The notes under the pieces were generated by a model. It had not been told where the DNA came from. It was given only the letters and a program-made list of their open reading frames with translations, and did not search any database. Source: CALMEC01 sp963706315 (GTDB lineage Bacteria; Actinomycetota; Thermoleophilia; Miltoncostaeales; Miltoncostaeaceae). From it: a stretch of DNA of 64,000 nt. Below are positions 34,143-42,286 of the stretch, in pieces. Within the stretch, counting starts at the first letter, position 1; every line of letters begins with the position of its first letter. A program made the translations under genes and the position numbers. The stretch lies in assembly GCA_963706315.1 (NCBI GenBank), contig CAVPMA010000015.1, positions 868,001-932,000 of the forward strand, read 5' to 3'.

Positions 34143-35708
34143 CTAGTAGCGGCGGGCGCCGGCGTACTGCGTGGCGTAGTACGGCTCGGAGAGCGAGGAG
34201 ATCTTCACCACGTCGCCGGTGTGCGGGGCGTGGACGAAGTACCCGTTCCCGACGTACAGGCCCTCATGATGGATGTAGCCGCTGCGGTCTGCGAAGAACA
34301 CCGCGTCGCCGGGCACGAGCTGCTCCGGTGAGATCGGGGTACCCACCGCGGCCTGCTGCGCGGCGACCCGCGGCAGCGTGACGCCGTGCTTAGCGTAGAC
34401 ATACTGCACGAGGCCGGAGCAGTCGAACCCGGTCTTCGGGCTCGTGCCACCCCACTGGTAACGCGTGCCGATGAAGGTCACGGCGAGCTGCACCGCGGAC
34501 GGGCCGGCGCCCTTGCCGCCGCCTGGGACGAGGGTGGCAGGGCCGTACGCCGCGGGTGCCGCGACCGTGCCCTGGATGCCGGGTGCGACGCCCGGGGCGA
34601 CCGGGATCGCGATCTGCGAGGCGCGCCGGTCGGTGAAGACACTCCCGGCGGCGTCGCCACCGAGTTCCGCATAGTAGCGGCTCACGTTGCGGTACCAGTT
34701 GCTGTTGAGCTGGCTCGGGTCATTCGTGGCACCGAGCGGCGCCCAGCGGCCCTGGATCTGCGCGATCGTCACTAGGCCAGAGCCCTTGTAGAGGCTGCCG
34801 CCGAGGTTCCGCGCGGCCGCGGCGATCGCGTCGTCCCACGTCGGGTACACGATGCCCGGCCCCATCCCGAACGGGTTGTGGATGCCCTGCGAGGGTCCGT
34901 AGGTGCCGAAGCTGGTCTCGGCCCCGGAGATCGCCACGAGCAGCCGCGGGTCGAGGCCGACGGCCGTGCCCTGGTATACGAACACTGCCCCCAGCCCGGA
35001 CAGCGGGCTGCCCTTGCCCGCGAGGTAGCTGTCGAGCTGGCTCGACAGGTTGGCGTCGATCGTGGGGACGGTCGACGAGACCGGGGCGAACGGAAGGCCG
35101 GAGGAGAGGAAGAACGGGCTCGCGGACTGCTGGGCGGCCGCCTTCTCCCGGGCCTCCTTGAGCAGCTTGTCGACGGCGGACTGGAGCTCTTCGACCTTCG
35201 CCGTCTTCGCCGACTTCTGTTCCTCGAGCTGCGCCTCCTGGGCGAGCAGGTCGGCCTGCTCGGGCTCGGACGCCGTCTCCAGACGGGAACGCACGTCGGC
35301 GAGGTCCGCGGCGATCGAGGCGAGCTCGTCCTCCGCCGCTGCGAGGGCGACGACTTCCGGGGTGTCGGGATCCAGCTCGACGTTCGGGGCCGCGACGTCC
35401 GCGATCGGCGCGGGCGGAACCGGTGGGACGGCGGCGTCGGCGAGCGAGTTGGCGACGAGGTTGTCGACGATGTTCTCGGGGGTTGCCGCCTCGGGCGCGG
35501 ACGGCGCGACGTTCCACGTTCCGCCGGTGGGCGTGACCTGCCAGGTGTTGGCGGCGGGCGGCGATGCGGGCTGTGGACCCGACTGAACGGTCCACTCCCC
35601 GTCGGCGAATGCCGGTCCCGCGGCGACCGCGGCGATGGCAATCGTCGCCGTCAGTGCGCGGCGGATCGGCAGTCGGCGTCCAGCCAGTTTGGTGAGGCGT
35701 CCAGCCAT
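34143..35708 (-). CDS. Secreted NlpC/P60 peptidoglycan hydrolase with second wall domain
   Basis: A 521-residue exported protein. After the signal peptide comes a Pro-rich stretch, a coiled coil (about 115-195) and a lysozyme-like/glucosaminidase-type domain (LVAISGAETSFGTYGPSQGIHNPFGM). The C-terminal NlpC/P60 domain has Cys430 in FDCSGL, His481 in HHEGLYVG and His493, the catalytic triad of gamma-D-Glu-diaminopimelate endopeptidases. It lies 75 bp after the related gene at 35784, probably in the same unit. Two catalytic domains suggest it cuts both stem peptide and glycan. Confidence 0.85.
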   Translation of the reverse strand: MAGRLTKLAGRRLPIRRALTATIAIAAVAAGPAFADGEWTVQSGPQPASPPAANTWQVTPTGGTWNVAPSAPEAATPENIVDNLVANSLADAAVPPVPPAPIADVAAPNVELDPDTPEVVALAAAEDELASIAADLADVRSRLETASEPEQADLLAQEAQLEEQKSAKTAKVEELQSAVDKLLKEAREKAAAQQSASPFFLSSGLPFAPVSSTVPTIDANLSSQLDSYLAGKGSPLSGLGAVFVYQGTAVGLDPRLLVAISGAETSFGTYGPSQGIHNPFGMGPGIVYPTWDDAIAAAARNLGGSLYKGSGLVTIAQIQGRWAPLGATNDPSQLNSNWYRNVSRYYAELGGDAAGSVFTDRRASQIAIPVAPGVAPGIQGTVAAPAAYGPATLVPGGGKGAGPSAVQLAVTFIGTRYQWGGTSPKTGFDCSGLVQYVYAKHGVTLPRVAAQQAAVGTPISPEQLVPGDAVFFADRSGYIHHEGLYVGNGYFVHAPHTGDVVKISSLSEPYYATQYAGARRY

Positions 35709-35783
35709 TCTTGGTTCACAATCGGCCGCAGCCGCCGAACCTTTAGGTTTCTTCGCCCGACGGAGACGTCGCGGCGGAGGCGG

Positions 35784-36893
35784 TCAGGGCCGGACGGCAC
35801 CCACGTAGTCGCCGCGTCCCGACATCGAGACGACCCTGACGACGTCGCCCGTGTGCGGTGCGTGCACCATCTGCCCGCCGCCGATGTAGATCCCCACGTG
35901 GCCGAGCCCGTGGAAGAACACCATGTCACCCGGCTGGAGCGGGCCGACGACCCGCGGGAACTTCGCCCAGATTGCCCCGGTGTAGTGCGGAACGGAGATG
36001 CCGACCTGCGCGTATGCGTAGCTCGCGAGGCCGCTGCAGTCGAAGCCGGACGGTGACGCGCCACCCCAGACGTACGGGACGCCGAGGTACCGAAGGGCGA
36101 TCTGCGCGGCCTGCGCATTCGTCGCACTCCCGCCGCCGCTGACGACGCCGGCGCTCCCCACCGCCAGGCTGGGGCCCGGCGAGCCGCTCGACTGGCTGCT
36201 TACGCGCTCCAGCGCGATGCGCTGGGCCGCCAGGGCCTCGCGCCGCTCGCGAGCGCGCTCGGCGGCCAACATCGTGGCGAGCCGTCCCTTCGCGCCGGCG
36301 AGTACCGCCTGGCGACGGCGAAGGAGACCGGTCACCACGTCGCGCTGATGCTTTCGGGTCGCGACCTCGTTCTCGGCCTGCTTGCGGTCGGCCACCAGCT
36401 CGCGGCGCTTCGCGACCGCCTCGTCCCGCAGCCCCTGAACGCTCTTCACCAGGTTGGCGTCCTGTTGCGCTGCACGCTCGAGCACCTCGACGCTGTCGAA
36501 TGCCGACGAGACGCTGACGCGTGACAGCAGCACCTGCATGGTCGACGGCGGTGGCCTGAGATAGGCGGCCCGCAGGCGTCCCGCAAGGATCTCCCGTGAG
36601 CGTGCGAGGTCCCTGTTGGCCTTGCGGAGCACGACGCGGTTGTGGGCGATCCGCGCCCTGATCTCGTCGAGCCGGAAGACGGCGCCGTTGTACGCCTCGG
36701 CCGCGGTCTCCACCTGGCCGTCGATCGCGGCGACCTCCGACTGGATCTGGGCGACTCGAGCACGGAGCTCCGAGATCGAGGGCGCGCCGGAGGCGAGCGG
36801 GGACCCGGTCGCAACGACGGCGAGGGCCAGGAGCGATGCAGCGCCGAATCGCAGACGGGAGATGCTGAACCGGACCAGGATTGCCTTTCGCAC
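35784..36893 (-). CDS. Secreted NlpC/P60 endopeptidase, RipA-like
   Basis: A 369-residue exported protein: signal peptide (about 1-37), long coiled coil (40-220) as in RipA/CwlO-type hydrolases, a short Ser/Gly linker and the NlpC/P60 domain with Cys286 (FDCSGL), His332 (GHVGIYIG) and His344. Such proteins separate daughter cells and need coiled-coil activation. GTG 36893 starts it; the promoter and a palindromic site lie 36-66 bp upstream. A divergent M23 peptidase gene shares that region. Confidence 0.88.
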   Translation of the reverse strand: MRKAILVRFSISRLRFGAASLLALAVVATGSPLASGAPSISELRARVAQIQSEVAAIDGQVETAAEAYNGAVFRLDEIRARIAHNRVVLRKANRDLARSREILAGRLRAAYLRPPPSTMQVLLSRVSVSSAFDSVEVLERAAQQDANLVKSVQGLRDEAVAKRRELVADRKQAENEVATRKHQRDVVTGLLRRRQAVLAGAKGRLATMLAAERARERREALAAQRIALERVSSQSSGSPGPSLAVGSAGVVSGGGSATNAQAAQIALRYLGVPYVWGGASPSGFDCSGLASYAYAQVGISVPHYTGAIWAKFPRVVGPLQPGDMVFFHGLGHVGIYIGGGQMVHAPHTGDVVRVVSMSGRGDYVGAVRP

Positions 36894-36928
36894 GCAGGAC
36901 CGCCAGGCGGGCCCGAATTGAGCGCGCC

Positions 36929-36957
36929 ACCGTACCAGCGGGACAATATTTGTCCAA
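36929..36957 (-). promoter_or_regulatory. Promoter of the NlpC/P60 pair
   Basis: On the minus strand, TTGGAC (36957-36952) and TACGGT (36934-36929) are separated by 17 bp. The palindrome at 36941-36955 overlaps the -35 box and spacer. Confidence 0.55.
36941..36955. promoter_or_regulatory. Palindromic operator candidate between divergent wall-hydrolase genes
   Basis: GGACAA-TAT-TTGTCC is a perfect 6-3-6 palindrome. One half overlaps the -35 of the minus-strand NlpC/P60 promoter. The other, TTGTCC, could serve as a -35 for the plus-strand M23 gene. No similar site was noticed elsewhere in the window. Confidence 0.5.
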
Positions 36958-37014
36958 ATAGCGGAGTTCTGAAATCCTCATTGCGCAGACGGCCGACGAG
37001 GAGGCCGAAGCGCA

Positions 37015-37776
37015 TTGACCATGCCGGTTCGGATCACGACAATGCCGCCCGTGGGAGCCCATCGCAGCCGGATCCGGCGGGTCGTCGTCGCCGCAACGGC
37101 GATTGCGTTGTCGGCGCCGACCATCGCGCACGCCGCCGCTTCGCAGGGCGCGTCCGCAACCGCCGGTCTGCCTCCGGTCGTCGCCGTCCCCCAGGTCGCG
37201 GGGACCGCATCGGCGACGCAGGCGACGCCGCGGTACGTGTTCCCGGTCTTCGGCACCAACGCCAAGTTCTCGAGCGATTACGGCGCACCGCGCGCCGGGA
37301 CCGGCTGGCATCACGGCAACGACATCTTCGCTCCGATCGGCACGCCCGTGCTCGCCATCGCCGACGGGGTGCTGTCGAAGGTCGGCGTCAACACGCTCGG
37401 CGGCAACCGGCTGTGGCTTCGCGACGATCTGGGCAACACGTACTACTACGCCCACTTGTCCGGGTACGCGTCGCATGTCAAGGACGGGGTCCGCGTCCGC
37501 GCGGGGGAGATCATCGCGTTCGTCGGCAACACCGGCCAGGCCATCACCACCCCTCCGCACCTGCACTTCGAGGTCCATCCCGGCGACGGGCCCAGCGTCG
37601 ACCCGTACCCCTATCTGCTCGCGTGGCAGCGAGGCACGGACGTCGCGCTCGCGTTCACCGCCGCGGTGGCCGCACGTGGGCAGGCCCCGGCGGTCGGGGC
37701 GGTGCTGGTGGGGCAGGAACCCCCGCTCGAGCATCCCGACGACTCGGGCGACGGGCTCGCGGAGGCGGTGCCCTAG
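37015..37776 (+). CDS. Secreted M23 (LytM/peptidase-like) protein
   Basis: A 253-residue exported protein with a signal peptide ending near residue 41 (TIAHA). The M23 domain has the zinc ligands in HHGND (His100, Asp103) and HLHFEVH (His182, His184), so all catalytic residues are present. It would cleave peptide cross-links in the wall. TTG 37015 is 11 bp after GGAGG and ATG 37021 is the alternative. It is divergent from the NlpC/P60 gene across a 121-bp region with a palindrome. Confidence 0.88.
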   Translation: MTMPVRITTMPPVGAHRSRIRRVVVAATAIALSAPTIAHAAASQGASATAGLPPVVAVPQVAGTASATQATPRYVFPVFGTNAKFSSDYGAPRAGTGWHHGNDIFAPIGTPVLAIADGVLSKVGVNTLGGNRLWLRDDLGNTYYYAHLSGYASHVKDGVRVRAGEIIAFVGNTGQAITTPPHLHFEVHPGDGPSVDPYPYLLAWQRGTDVALAFTAAVAARGQAPAVGAVLVGQEPPLEHPDDSGDGLAEAVP

Positions 37777-37791
37777 ACGGCGCCGCGTGCG

Positions 37792-38652
37792 TCAGTCGAG
37801 GCGGAACACGCCCGACGCGACGACCACCGCCGAGCCGCCGACGTCCACCCGCGTGATATCGCCGGCCTCGCCGTGCGCAACCGCGTGGAGCGTGCTCGGG
37901 CGGCCGATCGCGGCGCCCTGGCTGATCACGATCTCCTCGCCGAACGCGATCCGGCCATGTCGCGCGAGGTGGCACGCGAGGGGACCGGCCGCGGAGCCGG
38001 TCGCGGCGTCTTCCGGGACACCGTCCGCCGGCGCGAACATCCGCGTCGTCCACCGGGTTCCCGACCCCGCGAAGCAGTTGTATCCGACGATGCGCGACGC
38101 CGCGGCCGCCAGCCCCTCGAGCGCAACCAGGTCCGGGGTGATCGCGGCGACGGCGTGCTCGTCCGCGAGGGCGACATAGACGTGCGGTACCCCGTTGTCG
38201 TAGGTCTCGACTGGAAGTGCGGAGGCTTCGACGCCGAGGGCGCGCAGGATCGGCGCCGGATCGGGATGCTGCCTGACGGACGGGATCGGCTGGCGCATCC
38301 AGCCGAACGCCGTGCGTCCCGTTCGGCTGCTGAGTTCGATGGGGATGTCGCCGGCCCCCGTCGCGAGGGTGATGCGATCCCGGTTCCCTTCGATCCCGAG
38401 GGCGACACCGGTACCGAGCACCGGGTGGCCGGCGAATGGGAGTTCGTTCGCGGGGGTGAAGATCCGCACCCTGGCATCGGCGCCGCTCGGCGGCGGAAGC
38501 ACGAACACCGTCTCGCTGAAGCCCATCTCGAGCGCGAGCGGCTGCAGGAGGTCGTCGGGGATCGCGGCGCCGTCCGTGAAGATCGCGAGTTGGTTTCCGG
38601 CGAGCGGCCGGTCGGTGAAGACGTCGACGATCAGGAACGGGAACCCGGGCAT
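37792..38652 (-). CDS. PhzF-family epimerase/isomerase
   Basis: A 286-residue protein of the diaminopimelate-epimerase fold. It shows VDVFTDRPLAGNQLAIF, GFSETVF with the family's catalytic Glu47, RIFTPANELPFAGHPVLGT and GVPEDAATGSAAGPLACHL. The substrate of most PhzF homologues is unknown; phenazine genes are absent here. ATG 38652 lies 6 nt after TAGCCT and lacks a Shine-Dalgarno. It shares a 44-bp divergent promoter region with the methyltransferase gene. Confidence 0.9.
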   Translation of the reverse strand: MPGFPFLIVDVFTDRPLAGNQLAIFTDGAAIPDDLLQPLALEMGFSETVFVLPPPSGADARVRIFTPANELPFAGHPVLGTGVALGIEGNRDRITLATGAGDIPIELSSRTGRTAFGWMRQPIPSVRQHPDPAPILRALGVEASALPVETYDNGVPHVYVALADEHAVAAITPDLVALEGLAAAASRIVGYNCFAGSGTRWTTRMFAPADGVPEDAATGSAAGPLACHLARHGRIAFGEEIVISQGAAIGRPSTLHAVAHGEAGDITRVDVGGSAVVVASGVFRLD

Positions 38653-38658
38653 TGTTCG

Positions 38659-38664
38659 AGGCTA
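38659..38664 (-). promoter_or_regulatory. -10 box of a leaderless start
   Basis: TAGCCT on the minus strand lies 6 nt before ATG 38652 of the PhzF gene. Confidence 0.45.
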
Positions 38665-38681
38665 CCGCCTCGCATGCGCCC

Positions 38682-38687
38682 TATTGT
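38682..38687 (+). promoter_or_regulatory. -10 box close to the methyltransferase start
   Basis: TATTGT lies 9 nt before ATG 38697, and no Shine-Dalgarno is seen. Leaderless or nearly so. Confidence 0.4.
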
Positions 38688-38696
38688 TACCGGCCG

Positions 38697-40061
38697 ATGG
38701 AGCGGCCGAAACGCGACGATGTCCTGGAAGTGAGCGTCGGCGATCTCGCATTCGGAGGGCGTGGGGTCGCGCGTGCGGACGGTTTCGTGGTGTTCTGCGC
38801 CGACACCGCGCCCGGCGATCGCGCGCGCGTGCAGGTGCGGAAGGCGCGGCGGCGCTTCGCCGAGGCGGAGCTCGTCGAGATACTCGAGGCGGGGCCCGAC
38901 CGAACCGTCCCGCCGTGCCCGTACGTTCCGCGGTGCGGCGGGTGCCGCCTCCAGCATGTCGGCTACGAGGCCGCGCTGCGCGCCAAGCACGCCCAGGTGG
39001 TCGAGCACCTCGCCCGCATCGGGCACCTGGAGGGCGTCGACGTCCTCGACCCGGACCCGGCGGTGGAACTGTTCGGCTACCGCAACAAGATGGAGTACTC
39101 GGCGGCGCCGGGCCCGGACGGCCTGTCGCTCGGCTTCCACATGCGGGGACGGTGGGACGAGGTGGTGGACATCTCGGAATGCCTCCTCGCGACGCCGCTC
39201 GGCAACCGGCTGCGGGAGGCGGTGCGCGGATGGGCGCTCGACGAAGGCATCGCGCCGTACGACCAGCGTTCGCAGCGCGGCGTGCTCCGCCATGTCGTGG
39301 TGCGGGTGGGCGTCAACACCGGCCAGGGGCTCGTCTCGGTGGTCACCGCTCCGGGGGCGGACGACGTGGTCGATCGCCTCGCACCGCGGCTCGTGGCGGC
39401 CGAGCCTCAGCTGGTCGGACTCGTTCACGCCGTCAATGACGGCGTTGCGGAGGTCACCGGGGGGCTGCCGTCGCGCCTGGTGTGGGGGCGCGACTGGCTC
39501 GAGGAACGGGTGCTCGGCGTCAATCTGCGCCTCTCGGCGGGGGCGTTCTTCCAGACCAATACGAAGATGGCGGAGCGCTTGTACGAGCGGGCCGCGGAGG
39601 CCGCGGGGTTGACCGGTGGCGAGGTGCTGTACGACCTGTACGCCGGCGCGGGCAGCATGGGTCTGGTACTCGCCCCCAAGGCCGCGGAGGTGGTGGCGAT
39701 CGAGATCGTCGAGGAGGCCGTCCGCGACGCGGAGGCGAACGCGCGGGCGAACGGGTTCGACCGCTATCGGGCGCTGTGCGGCGACGTTCGGGTGGTGCTC
39801 CGCGAACGACGTGCGGAGCTGCCGGCGCCGGATGTCGCGATCGTGGATCCGCCGCGCGCGGGCCTGTCGGGTGGCGCGGTGCGCCGAATCCTCGAGCTCG
39901 CTCCCCCGGTGCTGGTCTATGTCTCGTGCCACCCGGCGACCTTCGCCGACAACGCCCGCCGGTTCGTCGACGGCGGCTACCGGCTGGAGTGGGTGCGTCC
40001 CGTCGACATGTTTCCGCAGACCCCCCACATCGAGGCGGTTGCCCGTTTCGTTCTGGAGTAG
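38697..40061 (+). CDS. rlmD: 23S rRNA (uracil-5-)-methyltransferase, RumA/RlmD type
   Basis: Methylates a uridine of 23S rRNA with SAM. The 454-residue protein has an N-terminal TRAM domain (VLEVSVGDLAFGGRGVARADG), Fe-S cysteines Cys74, Cys80 and Cys83 (CPYVPRCGGC) plus a later SECLLATP. The AGAFFQTNTKMAERLY and DLYAGAGSMGLVLA SAM motifs follow, then VDPPRAGLSGG and the nucleophile Cys in VYVSCHPATFADN. All catalytic parts are present. RlmD/RlmC/TrmA subtype is not certain. ATG 38697 chosen over the upstream ATG 38652, whose extra residues are not conserved. Confidence 0.9.
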   Translation: MERPKRDDVLEVSVGDLAFGGRGVARADGFVVFCADTAPGDRARVQVRKARRRFAEAELVEILEAGPDRTVPPCPYVPRCGGCRLQHVGYEAALRAKHAQVVEHLARIGHLEGVDVLDPDPAVELFGYRNKMEYSAAPGPDGLSLGFHMRGRWDEVVDISECLLATPLGNRLREAVRGWALDEGIAPYDQRSQRGVLRHVVVRVGVNTGQGLVSVVTAPGADDVVDRLAPRLVAAEPQLVGLVHAVNDGVAEVTGGLPSRLVWGRDWLEERVLGVNLRLSAGAFFQTNTKMAERLYERAAEAAGLTGGEVLYDLYAGAGSMGLVLAPKAAEVVAIEIVEEAVRDAEANARANGFDRYRALCGDVRVVLRERRAELPAPDVAIVDPPRAGLSGGAVRRILELAPPVLVYVSCHPATFADNARRFVDGGYRLEWVRPVDMFPQTPHIEAVARFVLE

Positions 40062-40109
40062 TTCCTGCCAGTCCGTCGCTTGGTGAACGCCGGGCCGAGA
40101 CCGCTCCGA

Positions 40110-40820
40110 TCAGGGTGGAAGCCCGGCGTGGTCCCCCGGACTGGAGAGGTCCCGCGCCGGCGGTGCCTCGCCGCGCGGCGTCCTCACCGACGTCGCTGAT
40201 CGCCCGGGGCGGGCTTCCCGAAGCCCGATCCGAGTCGCGTCGGGCCGGGCCGGCGAGGGTGGTGCGGCCCGGTGGTGCTGGCGCGGCCGCCACCGGCCGT
40301 CGGCGAACCAGCGCTGGATCGTGCGCAGGGACGGTGGGCGTTGCTTGCCGTGTCTCAGGGGTGCTGCAAGATCCTGTGCCACGCGCCGCACCGGCTCTCC
40401 GGCTGCGAAGCGCCGTTCGGCCTCGAGTCGGAGCTCCGGCCAGGCGTACGAGCCGGGACGTCTCGGCACACGCGTCTGCGCGGTGCGGAGCAGGCTCGCG
40501 AGCGCCTTGTGGCGGCGACGTGTGAGGCAGCCGGCCGCGCCCCAAACGTGCATGAGGCTGGCAGCGAGGTCGCGTCCAGATCGCCGTGCCGCGAACTCTC
40601 CGGTGCGATGGAATGCGCAGAGCCAGACGCTCACGCCGTACGGGAGTTGAACCTCGGCTCGCGATCCCTTCCCGGGGCCCGCACAGATCGCGCAGGGCGG
40701 CGACTTCCCGAGGCGCTCCCCCTTGTAGTAGCTCACCGGCACGGGCCCACCGTGACAGGTCACGTGCAACAGCGCACCGCCCACATGTGCCAATCCCGTC
40801 ACTACGGTGTGGCATTGCAC
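40110..40820 (-). CDS. Hypothetical protein with Cys/His clusters and an HTH-like segment
   Basis: A 236-residue protein I cannot assign. The N-terminal ~75 residues hold spaced metal-ligand pairs (QCHTVV, VTCHGG, CAICAGPG, then WLCAFHRTGEF), which look like a zinc ribbon. Residues ~125-185 contain WPELRLEAERRFAAGEPVRRVAQDL and RPPSLRTIQRWFADGRW, a helix-turn-helix-like pattern. The final ~50 residues are Pro/Arg-rich and may be low-complexity. It starts 44 bp from the hairpin-rich intergenic region. A DNA- or RNA-binding role is inference only. Confidence 0.55.
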   Translation of the reverse strand: MQCHTVVTGLAHVGGALLHVTCHGGPVPVSYYKGERLGKSPPCAICAGPGKGSRAEVQLPYGVSVWLCAFHRTGEFAARRSGRDLAASLMHVWGAAGCLTRRRHKALASLLRTAQTRVPRRPGSYAWPELRLEAERRFAAGEPVRRVAQDLAAPLRHGKQRPPSLRTIQRWFADGRWRPRQHHRAAPPSPARPDATRIGLREARPGRSATSVRTPRGEAPPARDLSSPGDHAGLPP

Positions 40821-40863
40821 GCACTCCGTCGGGGTCCACGAGACCAGAACAGTTGCGGTGATG

Positions 40864-40896
40864 CGCCAGTTGGCGTTACGCGGACGCCAACTGGCG
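40864..40896. repeat. Palindrome pair A1 (21-bp-period repeat), 12-bp hairpin
   Basis: CGCCAGTTGGCG (40864-40875), loop TTACGCGGA, CGCCAACTGGCG (40885-40896). The arms are exact reverse complements and each is close to self-palindromic, so the pair forms a 12-bp stem with a 9-nt loop. Confidence 0.85.
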
Positions 40897-40897
40897 C

Positions 40898-40936
40898 GCG
40901 AACCCTGCTGTCGGACAGAACTTCGCCCGGGTTCGC
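40898..40936. repeat. Nested inverted repeats after pair A1
   Basis: GCGAACCC (40898-40905) pairs with GGGTTCGC (40929-40936). Inside lies CTGTCGGACAG, itself a short hairpin. Directly follows pair A1. Confidence 0.6.
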
Positions 40937-40971
40937 AGCGTCCCCGGAGGCCCCCGGGCCCGATCAGACCC

Positions 40972-41004
40972 GGTCAGTTGGCGTTGCCCGAGCGCCAATT
41001 GGCG
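40972..41004. repeat. Palindrome pair A2, hairpin with wobble pairs
   Basis: GGTCAGTTGGCG (40972-40983), 9-nt loop TTGCCCGAG, CGCCAATTGGCG (40993-41004). The stem is kept by two G-T (G-U) pairs, which suggests the structure matters as RNA. Confidence 0.7.
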
Positions 41005-41019
41005 GCGGCAGCGCGAGGG

Positions 41020-41083
41020 GCGGCCCTGCGGGCCGCGCGACGACGGCCAGCCAGCTTGTTTGGGAGCGCTGGCCGTCGTCGCG
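41020..41083. repeat. Two strong hairpins, one with a perfect 15-bp stem
   Basis: GCGGCCC-TGC-GGGCCGC (41020-41036) is followed by CGCGACGACGGCCAG (41036-41050), an 18-nt loop and CTGGCCGTCGTCGCG (41069-41083), whose arms match exactly. No T-run follows. Confidence 0.75.
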
Positions 41084-41108
41084 GCGCGGTGACGGTGCGC
41101 GTCACGCC

Positions 41109-41141
41109 CGCCACTTGGCGTATGCCGGACGCCAAGTGGCG
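41109..41141. repeat. Palindrome pair A3, 12-bp hairpin
   Basis: CGCCACTTGGCG (41109-41120), loop TATGCCGGA (9 nt), CGCCAAGTGGCG (41130-41141). The central dinucleotides differ from pair A1 (CT/AG instead of GT/AC) but both arms changed together, so pairing is kept. Confidence 0.85.
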
Positions 41142-41184
41142 GCCCCCGGGGAGCCGGGGCGCGATGAGTGGTGCGGTGGGCGGG

Positions 41185-41676
41185 TTAGCGGCGTCCGCAG
41201 AGTGGCCAGTGGCTGGCCATGCCGCGCTTGAATGCCCAGGCGGCTGCGAGGGCGGCGGCGTACGGGTCGGTGCGAGAGAACTTCGCGTAGGGGGTGGTGC
41301 GCCAAAGGGGCGCACCGAACTGGAAGAGACCGAGGTAGCGGCCGTTCCTCGCGGTCGGGTTGAGCGTCGACTCGCACGTCGCGACGCGGCGGAGGCGAGC
41401 GAGCGGTACCCCGTACGTCGACGCGGCGACGTGCAGCGCATGGTTGACGCTCGACGGTCCCGCGACGGTGGCGGGGTGGCGGGCGTTCGCGACGGCGAGG
41501 CGGTGGGCGCGTCGCTCGTTCGCGAGCTGCGCGCGCAGCCTCCCGACCTGGGACTGCGCTCGCTCGAGCTCGGTGCTCGTGGCGTCGGCGGCGTCTGACG
41601 TTGGGATGAGCAGCATGCTCGAACCGGCTCCGGCGGCGAGCAGGAGCACTCCGGTGGCGATCATTCGTCGATTCAG
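41185..41676 (-). CDS. Secreted lysozyme-like transglycosylase, probable CTG start
   Basis: A 163-residue exported protein. From CTG 41676 it begins LNRRMIATGVLLLAAGAGS, a proper basic n-region plus hydrophobic core. A short coiled coil (ELERAQSQVGRLRAQLANERR) leads to a transglycosylase/Rpf-like domain: VATCESTLNPTARNGRYLGLFQFGAPLW with the catalytic Glu after Cys, and a final C near the end for a disulfide. GGGGAGGG lies 5 nt before CTG but 17 nt before ATG 41664, which would also lose the positive charges. So CTG is favoured. Confidence 0.75.
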   Translation of the reverse strand: MNRRMIATGVLLLAAGAGSSMLLIPTSDAADATSTELERAQSQVGRLRAQLANERRAHRLAVANARHPATVAGPSSVNHALHVAASTYGVPLARLRRVATCESTLNPTARNGRYLGLFQFGAPLWRTTPYAKFSRTDPYAAALAAAWAFKRGMASHWPLCGRR

Positions 41677-41938
41677 CGGACCCTCCCCGTCGGCATGTCC
41701 CCCGCCGACGTCGGGCCTCCCGGTGAACCGGGGAGACGCATGCGCCGCGGGGCGGAATCCGCGAAACCTCACCGCGGCAAGCGGGGCATGGTGCCAGCGA
41801 AGGCGGACGTCGCGAAACCGGGCGGGTGAGCGCCAACGGGGTTCGGCGACGTCAGCGCAGGGGGAGGCCCACGAGGTTGCCGACCGCGAACGGCGGGAAC
41901 ATCGGATGAAGTCGCTCAGCTCAAGGAGGGAACGCGCG
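41677..41938. other. 262-bp divergent intergenic region
   Basis: Separates the lysozyme-like gene (minus) from the small membrane protein gene (plus). It holds a CCCGGTGAACCGGG palindrome near 41721 and other GC-rich inverted repeats but no gene, clear promoter or riboswitch that I can name. Confidence 0.5.
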
Positions 41939-42109
41939 ATGGGATTCATCCTCAGCCTTGCTCTGATTGCGGTCGGCGCGATGCTGCGGTGGGGCGTGAC
42001 CGCGGCCGGCGGCGGGGTCAACCTCGACGCCGTCGGTCTGATCCTCATCGTCCTTGGTCTCGTCGCGTTCCTGCTCGCGATGATCGAATGGTGCGGGTGG
42101 TGGAGGTGA
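41939..42109 (+). CDS. Small two-helix membrane protein (DUF6458-like)
   Basis: A 56-residue protein with two membrane segments: MGFILSLALIAVGAMLRW and NLDAVGLILIVLGLVAFLLAM, joined by VTAAGGGV. Length, the ALRW-like motif and the NLDAVG turn match the DUF6458 family of actinobacterial small membrane proteins. AAGGAGG lies 7-8 bp before ATG 41939. Function unknown. Confidence 0.75.
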   Translation: MGFILSLALIAVGAMLRWGVTAAGGGVNLDAVGLILIVLGLVAFLLAMIEWCGWWR

Positions 42110-42214
42110 CGCGAGTCGCGCCGGCCGGTCGTCACGCCGCGCGTCGCACGACGTCGTGAGGAGACCGTCAATGCGCCTCCGCGCAACCCGAGCCACTCCC
42201 CACAGAGCCGCTGG

Positions 42215-42247
42215 TCGGGGTGGGCGGCCCGCCCCCGCCCGCCCCGA
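42215..42247. terminator. Strong GC hairpin between convergent genes
   Basis: TCGGGGTGGGCGG (42215-42227) pairs with CCGCCCGCCCCGA (42235-42247) around a 7-nt loop, with one G-T pair. It lies between the small membrane protein gene and the UDG gene, which converge, so it may end both transcripts. No T-run follows. Confidence 0.5.
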
Positions 42248-42286
42248 CACGCGGATGTCAGCACCGGCGCCGTGTCGAGGCGGCCG

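Noticed and set aside
40864..41141. CRISPR array or insertion-sequence ends
   Set aside because: Spacers are only 9-10 nt within pairs, no cas genes are near, and no transposase or terminal repeats with target duplications are seen.
41677..41938. c-di-AMP (ydaO-type) riboswitch upstream of the lysozyme-like gene
   Set aside because: Such riboswitches precede wall-hydrolase genes in Actinobacteria and GGTGAACC looks suggestive, but the conserved AGCTAACCTCG and GTAGGG parts are missing in the right order.
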